From Microvirga rosea (GTDB lineage Bacteria > Pseudomonadota > Alphaproteobacteria > Rhizobiales > Beijerinckiaceae): a DNA stretch of 64,000 nt. Location: assembly GCF_020595095.1 (NCBI RefSeq), contig NZ_JAJDOP010000001.1, positions 62,001 through 126,000 on the forward strand, given 5' to 3'. The notes beneath the pieces were generated by a model that saw nothing but the letters and a program-made list of their open reading frames with translations, did no database searches and was not told the DNA's origin. Below, piece by piece: positions 58,826 through 64,000 of this stretch (position 1 is its first letter; each line of letters starts with the position of its first letter). Position numbers and translations under genes: made by a program.

Positions 58826-59566
58826 TCAGGCTGCGAGGTCCGCCTTGCCGGGCGCTTCGAGCCAATGATCGAGAAATTGATCGAGCCACAGCGATACCTG
58901 GGGGTCGTAGAGAAAACGTCCCTCGATCTGGCGGGCGCGATCCTGCGCGCCCGGCATGGCAAGCCGCTCCGCCGCCCGGACGGTCCAACGGCAGATCATG
59001 GCGTGCGTCACCTCGGGGTGGAATTGAAGGCCGTAGGCGGCTTGGCCCGCACGGATCGCCTGGGTCGGGAAATCGTCGCCGGTCGCAAGGATGTCGGCGC
59101 CGGACGGGCAGTCGAACCCCTCTCGATGCCAGTGATAAACGTGGGTCGGCCAGGGAACGCCCCAAAGACGGCTCAAGGCGGTGCCGGTTTCCGTCGGAAC
59201 GAGGGGATAGTAACCGATTTCAGCCCGCCCTTCCGGATGCTCCCATACCTGGGCCCCAAGATGCTTGGCCAACATCTGCGCACCGAGGCAAAGGCCGAGA
59301 TAGGGCTTGTTTTCCCGCAGCGGAACGCCGATCCAGTCGATCTCCGCCTTGACGAAATCGTCCGTGTCGTTGGCGCTCATGGGACCGCCGAAAATGATCG
59401 CGCCGGCATGGCCGGACAGCGTTTCCGGCAAGGGATCGCCATAGCGCGGTCGGCGAATGTCGAGGGAATATCCGCGCTCCTGCAGAAGACGGCCGACCCG
59501 GCCGGGAGTGGAATGCTCCTGGTGCAGGACGATCAAGATCGGCGCCCGAGCAATCCTCTCAGCCAT
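58826..59566 (-). CDS. Class I glutamine amidotransferase-like protein
   Basis: The 246-residue protein has the triad of class I glutamine amidotransferases: Cys in YLGLCLGAQMLAKHLGAQVW (about residue 94), His in LQFHPEVTHAMICRW, and an acidic partner two residues on. The opening is ILIVLHQEHSTPGRVGRLLQ and DIRRPRYGDPLP. Stand-alone members resemble GMP-synthase-like glutamine hydrolases whose acceptors are often unknown. Its start overlaps the TerB-like gene end by eight bases. Confidence 0.88.
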   Translation of the reverse strand: MAERIARAPILIVLHQEHSTPGRVGRLLQERGYSLDIRRPRYGDPLPETLSGHAGAIIFGGPMSANDTDDFVKAEIDWIGVPLRENKPYLGLCLGAQMLAKHLGAQVWEHPEGRAEIGYYPLVPTETGTALSRLWGVPWPTHVYHWHREGFDCPSGADILATGDDFPTQAIRAGQAAYGLQFHPEVTHAMICRWTVRAAERLAMPGAQDRARQIEGRFLYDPQVSLWLDQFLDHWLEAPGKADLAA

Positions 59567-60029
59567 GATCCGGGCCCGCTGCGCGAGGGTTCAGGGAATC
59601 CTGCTTGATGGCATGCAGCTCCGCATCCGATAGGCCCAGGAGCCGTCCCGTTCGCCAAATAAGATCGTCCTCGAACTCGTGAACGACCCCGTCCACCGCC
59701 GCCACCTGATAGGCCAGCGCCAGAAGGCGGGGCCGATCGGACGGGGGAATATCCTGCGCGATACGGTCGATCAGCGTCGTCGCTGGATCGAGCATATCCT
59801 TCTTGTCGCGGACGCGGGTGATCAGGCGCTCCGCCTGCCCTTCCGTCAATCCGAACCGGGATTGCATCAGGGACAGAAGAGCCTCCTCCTCGACTTTGAG
59901 GATGCGCCCGTCGGCGTGAGTCACAAGGGTCAGGAGGGCGGCGACGGTGAGCTGCTCACCATGATCGACCACACCTTCAGGTGCGGTCTCGGCACCGAGG
60001 ATATCGCGGAAATAGGACACAAACGACAT
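59559..60029 (-). CDS. TerB-like (tellurite resistance/co-chaperone) family protein
   Basis: From the ATG at 60029 the protein has 156 residues, starting MSFVSYFRDILGAETAPEGV. The TerB helical domain is seen in LTVAALLTLVTHADGRILKV, EEEALLSLMQSRFGLTEGQA and YQVAAVDGVVHEFEDDLIWR, with the acidic metal-binding positions conserved. The family is widespread and seldom about tellurite itself. It overlaps the amidotransferase gene by eight bases, so the pair forms a unit. Confidence 0.86.
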   Translation of the reverse strand: MSFVSYFRDILGAETAPEGVVDHGEQLTVAALLTLVTHADGRILKVEEEALLSLMQSRFGLTEGQAERLITRVRDKKDMLDPATTLIDRIAQDIPPSDRPRLLALAYQVAAVDGVVHEFEDDLIWRTGRLLGLSDAELHAIKQDSLNPRAAGPDHG

Positions 60030-60443
60030 GCGCCGATTATTCAGGCGAGTTCTTCTGTTTCGCAAGAGGCCACGTTCGCCCGGTTGCCCGAGAGCGGCCT
60101 AGGTCCATCTGTCACACATGTTCCTTTACGTAACCCGCCGGCCTCACGAATTCATCCCGTCGAAGCACGGGGAAATGTGAACAAAGGTCTTGAAAAATCT
60201 ATCGAATCCGCCATGACTTTAGGCACACGGCCAAGCTACCGGCGCGATGTGTCGGACCGACTCGCAGCCTCTCGCACGGGCTGAGGTCATCATGGTGCGA
60301 CCTATGCGTCGGAAGCATGCTTTGGAGCTGACCGGGACGATGGTACATGTTACTGATTCCCGTTAATGCTTCAGGCATTCCGGCGGCAGGTTCTGGCACC
60401 ATGCCTTTTGGGCACGGACCAATTTGTAAGAGAAAGTGAAGTT
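60030..60443. other. Non-coding stretch before the receiver gene
   Basis: This 414-base region lies between the divergent starts of the TerB-like and receiver genes. I see no protein-like frame, tRNA or strong hairpin in it. It must hold the promoters for both genes, but I cannot name a -35/-10 pair. The frame of the receiver is open from 60366, but the added residues do not look conserved. Confidence 0.35.
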
Positions 60444-60833
60444 GTGACCGAAAGCTTGATGGGCAGCGGCGATCTGAACGGCTTACGCATCCTGGTTGTA
60501 GAGGACGAAGCCGCTATCTCCCTGTTGCTGGAGGACATGCTTCTCGACTTCGGCTGCGAGGTCATCGGCCCGGCAGCCCGTTTGTCCGCCGCCCTCGATG
60601 CGGTCGCACGGGAGCAGGTCGATCTGGCCATCCTTGACGTGAACGTCGCTGGCGAGCCGATCTATCCGGTCGCGGAAGCCCTGGCTCAACGCTCCATTCC
60701 GTTCGTGTTCTCGACCGGTTATGGCAGCGCGGGCATTCGGGATACGTTCCGGGATCGGCCGGTTCTCCAAAAGCCGTTCGCACAAAACGATCTCAAGCAA
60801 AAGCTGCTGATCGCGCGCGCCAACCGCACCTAA
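60444..60833 (+). CDS. Stand-alone receiver domain response regulator
   Basis: From the GTG at 60444 the protein has 129 residues. It has the receiver marks ILVVEDEAAISLLLEDMLLD, the phosphoacceptor Asp in VDLAILDVNVAGEPIYPVAE, VFSTGYGSAG for the switch Thr/Ser position and the Lys in RPVLQKPFAQNDL. AAGAGAAAG lies ahead of the GTG; an ATG at 60459 is also possible. It has no output domain and no kinase beside it. Such receivers are common in alphaproteobacteria and often serve in phosphorelays whose kinase lies elsewhere. Confidence 0.85.
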   Translation: MTESLMGSGDLNGLRILVVEDEAAISLLLEDMLLDFGCEVIGPAARLSAALDAVAREQVDLAILDVNVAGEPIYPVAEALAQRSIPFVFSTGYGSAGIRDTFRDRPVLQKPFAQNDLKQKLLIARANRT

Positions 60834-60923
60834 AAGATACACATTTCGCTATATTGTCACCGCATATTCATCATGTGCGGGAAAACACCGTCGGAGTGTT
60901 CTAAATCCGCTTTCAAGTTACGT

Positions 60924-60958
60924 TATCCCAGATTAAGCTCCGGCCTGAATCTGGGATA
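60924..60958. promoter_or_regulatory. Perfect 11-bp inverted repeat upstream of the FecR gene
   Basis: TATCCCAGATT (60924-60934), 13-base spacer, AATCTGGGATA (60948-60958). It ends 26 bases before the FecR-TPR gene. It may be an operator, an mRNA leader stem or the terminator of the receiver gene; no T-run follows. Confidence 0.55.
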
Positions 60959-60984
60959 TGTTGTAACCTTGTCAGCGAGCGCAG

Positions 60985-63900
60985 ATGCCGCCTTCTTTAC
61001 TTCGCCTTCTGACCGCAACAAGTGCCGTGGCACTTGGATTGACCGGTGCTTTTGCGCAGGTCCCCGTGCCGCGTCCGACGCCGGTGGCCGGATCCATCGT
61101 GGCCGCCAAGGGCGGCGAGGAATTACGATTCGTTCGCGAGAATCAGTGGCGCGCCGCCGAGATCCGCCAGGATGTGGTCGGAGGCGACGTCCTGCGCACC
61201 AACGCCATCGGCAATCTGGCGATTCTGTTCGCGGACCAAACGCAGATCCGCGTCGGCAAGAATTCCACCCTGATCGTCAATGACGTTGCCAGCAGCGCCA
61301 ACGACAAGACGGATCTGACCCTTCAGGCCGGGACGATCTGGGCCCGCGCCGCCCGCGGCGGATCAGGCGTCGACGTGAAAACGCCGGCCGCGGTGGCGGC
61401 CATCCGAGGGACCGACTGGTCCCTTTCGGTGGATGGCTCGGGAAAGACGGCTCTGGTCGTCCTGGAAGGCGTGGTCGAACTGCGCAACGCGCAGGGATCC
61501 GTCACCGTTCGGCAGGGCGAGGGCGCCGTCGCGGCCCTCGGGCAGGCGCCGACCAAATACGTTCTGGTGAATTCCAACGATCGTGAGCAGATGCTCTTCT
61601 ACATGACGCTGCGCGATGCGTTTTCGTCTCAAACGACCTCGGTCCTGACCGGGCCGGCCATGCGGGCGGAGCGCGCCCGGATCGAGGCGATCCCGCCGCA
61701 GGCCCGCCGGGCAGAGGACTGGCTCAGCTTTGCGGAAATCGCCCTTTATCTCGATGGGCGGGCTGCTGCGGAGCAGGCCCTTGCGGAAGCACGGAACCGC
61801 GGCCTGAACCAGTCGCAGCGCGCACGCGCCGACCTTGTCGAGGGCGTTCTCGCAAGTCTTCAGCGGCGGTGGCAGGATGCCGCCGTTCTCTACGGCCGGG
61901 CCGAGCGGGGCGTTGATGCCAAGCGCCGGGTGATCGCCTCGTATGGTCGCTACATCGCCCTGTCGCTCGCCAATCCGAAACAGGTCTACACGGAGCCCAA
62001 GGGTTCCCCGAACGATCCGCTTGCAGCCCTCGCCCATGCCTATGTGGTGGCATTCCGGCAGGATCTGACCGCCGCGGCCGAGGTCATCAAGGAAGCGGAG
62101 AAGCGCTTCCCCAACGATACACGCATTGCCGTGACGTCGGCGCAGATCGCCTTCGCGCTCAATCGCCGCGAGGAGATGCGCGCTTCGATCGCCAGGGCCA
62201 AGGCCATGGATCCGGATGATCCGGATGTGATCATCGCCGACAGCAGCATTCGCGGTCAGATCGACGGGGAATACAAGTCCGCCGTCGAGAATTTGCGCCG
62301 CGCCACGACCATCGCGCCGGGCCATTCCGATCTTTGGAACACGATCGGCCTGTTCGAATCCACCGGGGATTCCCCGATCGCGGCGGAACAAGCCCTTCGC
62401 CGGGCCATCGCGACCGATCCGGACAGCCCGGTCGCCTATGCCAATCTGGCCATCCTGCTGCTCGATCAGAGCAGGGTCGAGGAAGCCCGGGTCCTCATCG
62501 ACAAGGCGCTCGCGATCGATCCGGCCTTCAGCACGGGCTATATCGCCCTTGGGCGTTACCTGCTCCAGACCGGGGAAACCGCGAAGGGCCTCGAGGCCAT
62601 CCTGGCCGGTTCCACGGCCAATCCCGCCTATTCCCAAGGATTGCTCGCCACGGCGATCGCCTATTACCAGAATGGGGACGACGAGCTGGCCATCCAGGCC
62701 CTGGACAATGCCGACAGGCTCGATCCCAATGATCCGATCGTGTCGATCGCCCGCACGGCGGTCGCCCTCGATCAATACCGCGCCGACGAAGCCGTTCTGG
62801 CCGCGCGGGAATCCGTGCGCCGATTCCGCCAAAGAGGCGGCGACTTTGCCGGACTTGCGGTCAACAAGCAGGCGGGTTCGTACCCGGCCGCGGCCTATCG
62901 CTTTATCGACCTGAACGAGTGGGCGCGCTTTTATGGCGACCGGGTCTTCGACCCCTTCACCGCATCGAGCTATTTCGATCAGGCGGCCGCACGCCGACCC
63001 AATATTCTCACGACCCGGCCGAGCATCTCCTCCCTGGAGAACGACAGCACGGATCTGACCGCCTTCAACCTGACGGTCCAGGGGCTGTTCTTCGACCCGC
63101 TCGCGGTCTCGAGCCGCGTGCGCCGACAGGATCTGCTGCGTCGCCCGTTCGTGGATGCGGAAGTGGGCGGCAGCCTGTTCGTCAAGGACAACCGGGTAGG
63201 CTGGGGGGCGGACGCGACCGTCCAGGGTTTCTCGAACGAGCCTCTCCCGACCTCCTTCTCGCTCTCGGCCGGGCGAACCAAGATCGACGCGCGTGAAGCC
63301 ATCGACAGGGAAGCCGCCGATACCGCGTCCCTCTTCCTCGGCATCGCTCCTTCCGCAGCGGATCGATTCCTGATCTTTGGTTCGGCGGCGAAAGTCGAGC
63401 CTCCGCTGATCCGCGTGGATCGGCCGACGCGCTTTTACACCAGCGATCAGGAGCTCACCTCCATGCAGGCTGGTGCCGGCTGGAGCCACAACTTCGCCGA
63501 CCGGAATGTGCTGACGGCGGCCGTTTACGCCAATCGGGGCCTCGACCGGCGCAACTTCGAGTCCGTGAACGCCGAGATTCCTCCTCTGATCCTCGCCGAG
63601 CGGCAGTGGTCCAGCACCCGGACCGAGGGAGTCGTGGCAGCCGTCAACCATTCGGTCGCGTTCAACGACTTTACCCTCCGGTACGGCTATGAGGGCCAAT
63701 TCGGGCGTACCTTCGCGGGCGTATTCGGACGCGGCGTGGTGATGAGCGCTCTCTCGCGAGAAAGCCAATCGGCCGATACCGCGGACCGGACCGAAGCCGA
63801 TTTCAACGCCAACCGTCTCTACGCGGACCTGTTCTGGAGACCGTCCGACAAGTTCGAGGCGCAGGCCGGCGTGCAACGATCCTTCGTGGACGTGGAGCGG

Positions 63901-64000
63901 CAGCGCTCCGACACGCTGGTGTCCCCGCGCGTCGGTGTCGCTTTCTCGCCCGTGGAAGGACATTGGCTGCGTGCGGCCTACCGGCAGGACGGTATCCTTC
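60985..64000 (+). CDS. Exported FecR-TPR protein with probable beta-barrel C-terminus (3' end beyond window)
   Basis: The frame stays open from the ATG at 60985 to the window end, 1005 codons. A signal peptide (LLRLLTATSAVALGLTGAFA, cut after AFAQ near residue 25) is followed by a FecR-type domain (about 38-190, with GGDVLRTNAIGNLAILFADQ, AAIRGTDWSLSVDGSGKTAL and VVLEGVVEL). A tetratricopeptide array follows (about 230-620, for example DLWNTIGLFESTGDSPIAAE and ALRRAIATDPDSPVAYANLA). From about 690 to the end, alternating hydrophobic strands (GWGADATVQGFSNEPLPTSF, FTLRYGYEGQFGRTFAG) look like an outer-membrane barrel. The ligand or export partner is unknown. Codon use matches its neighbours. 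Confidence 0.85.
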   Translation, partial: MPPSLLRLLTATSAVALGLTGAFAQVPVPRPTPVAGSIVAAKGGEELRFVRENQWRAAEIRQDVVGGDVLRTNAIGNLAILFADQTQIRVGKNSTLIVNDVASSANDKTDLTLQAGTIWARAARGGSGVDVKTPAAVAAIRGTDWSLSVDGSGKTALVVLEGVVELRNAQGSVTVRQGEGAVAALGQAPTKYVLVNSNDREQMLFYMTLRDAFSSQTTSVLTGPAMRAERARIEAIPPQARRAEDWLSFAEIALYLDGRAAAEQALAEARNRGLNQSQRARADLVEGVLASLQRRWQDAAVLYGRAERGVDAKRRVIASYGRYIALSLANPKQVYTEPKGSPNDPLAALAHAYVVAFRQDLTAAAEVIKEAEKRFPNDTRIAVTSAQIAFALNRREEMRASIARAKAMDPDDPDVIIADSSIRGQIDGEYKSAVENLRRATTIAPGHSDLWNTIGLFESTGDSPIAAEQALRRAIATDPDSPVAYANLAILLLDQSRVEEARVLIDKALAIDPAFSTGYIALGRYLLQTGETAKGLEAILAGSTANPAYSQGLLATAIAYYQNGDDELAIQALDNADRLDPNDPIVSIARTAVALDQYRADEAVLAARESVRRFRQRGGDFAGLAVNKQAGSYPAAAYRFIDLNEWARFYGDRVFDPFTASSYFDQAAARRPNILTTRPSISSLENDSTDLTAFNLTVQGLFFDPLAVSSRVRRQDLLRRPFVDAEVGGSLFVKDNRVGWGADATVQGFSNEPLPTSFSLSAGRTKIDAREAIDREAADTASLFLGIAPSAADRFLIFGSAAKVEPPLIRVDRPTRFYTSDQELTSMQAGAGWSHNFADRNVLTAAVYANRGLDRRNFESVNAEIPPLILAERQWSSTRTEGVVAAVNHSVAFNDFTLRYGYEGQFGRTFAGVFGRGVVMSALSRESQSADTADRTEADFNANRLYADLFWRPSDKFEAQAGVQRSFVDVERQRSDTLVSPRVGVAFSPVEGHWLRAAYRQDGIL

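Noticed and set aside
61363-63963. An 866-codon open frame on the minus strand
   Set aside because: It lies opposite the FecR-TPR gene, whose signal peptide, FecR and TPR motifs are convincing on the plus strand.

Overview
The window reads as a stretch of chromosome from a GC-rich alphaproteobacterium of the order Hyphomicrobiales (Rhizobiales). A Methylobacteriaceae/Microvirga-like host is my best guess. The reasons are the gene order mdh-sucC-sucD-sucA-sucB-lpd, an Omp19-type lipoprotein, a ScfR-type regulator divergent from isocitrate lyase, a bacteriophytochrome operon with HWE/HisKA_2 kinases, and the general look of the proteins. This is inference from family knowledge; no database search was run. 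I see no insertion sequence, prophage, CRISPR array or rRNA. One tRNA gene (Ala, anticodon CGC) is present.

Layout. 1-5.6 kb (minus strand): ATP synthase F1 genes atpH-atpA-atpG (atpG cut by the window edge), a histidine-phosphatase-fold protein and priA, with xerC divergent from priA. 6.8-9.1 kb: a YdeP-type molybdopterin oxidoreductase. 9.1-19.2 kb (minus): the TCA block mdh, sucC, sucD, a DUF1579 gene, sucA, sucB, a terminator-like hairpin, lpd, tdk. 19.4-21.9 kb: a TetR regulator coupled to zapE, and an Omp19/Inh-like lipoprotein. 22.0-25.8 kb (minus): sdhC-sdhD-sdhA-[ABM-like gene]-sdhB ending in a strong terminator, with a LysR regulator divergent. 27-31.3 kb: a secreted lectin-like protein, folD, DUF167, YggT, tRNA-Ala, two small proteins and gph. 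31.3-32.9 kb: an M32 carboxypeptidase.

32.9-45.0 kb is the most distinctive accessory block. A Dpp/Opp-type peptide importer (binding protein, two permeases, two ATPases) is divergent from a tightly coupled run: GntR regulator, creatininase-family amidohydrolase, ketopantoate-reductase-like enzyme, SDR, CE4 deacetylase/imidase-like hydrolase, P1 (DmpA-type) self-processing aminopeptidase and isoaspartyl peptidase/L-asparaginase. Together these look like import and dismantling of unusual (beta-linked, D-residue, lactam or imide containing) peptides. The substrate is unknown.

45.1-51.5 kb (minus) is a photosensory operon: heme oxygenase bphO makes biliverdin for the bacteriophytochrome kinase bphP, followed by a stand-alone receiver, a receiver-HisKA_2 hybrid and a membrane HWE kinase, nearly all translationally coupled. 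51.6-55.5 kb is a glycine-betaine/osmoprotectant ABC transporter. 55.6-58.8 kb holds a DUF4170 gene, aceA and the divergent scfR-like regulator. 58.8-60.8 kb has a glutamine amidotransferase, a TerB-like protein and a receiver protein. From 60,985 to the window end runs an open-ended gene for an exported FecR-TPR protein with a probable beta-barrel C-terminal part.

Regulatory structures read directly from the sequence include paired T-N11-A sites between sdhC and lysR, an inverted repeat sitting between the -35 and -10 of the peptide-importer promoter, TGTAAA half-sites between aceA and scfR, a 24-bp palindrome between tetR and mdh, and an 11-bp perfect inverted repeat before the FecR gene.
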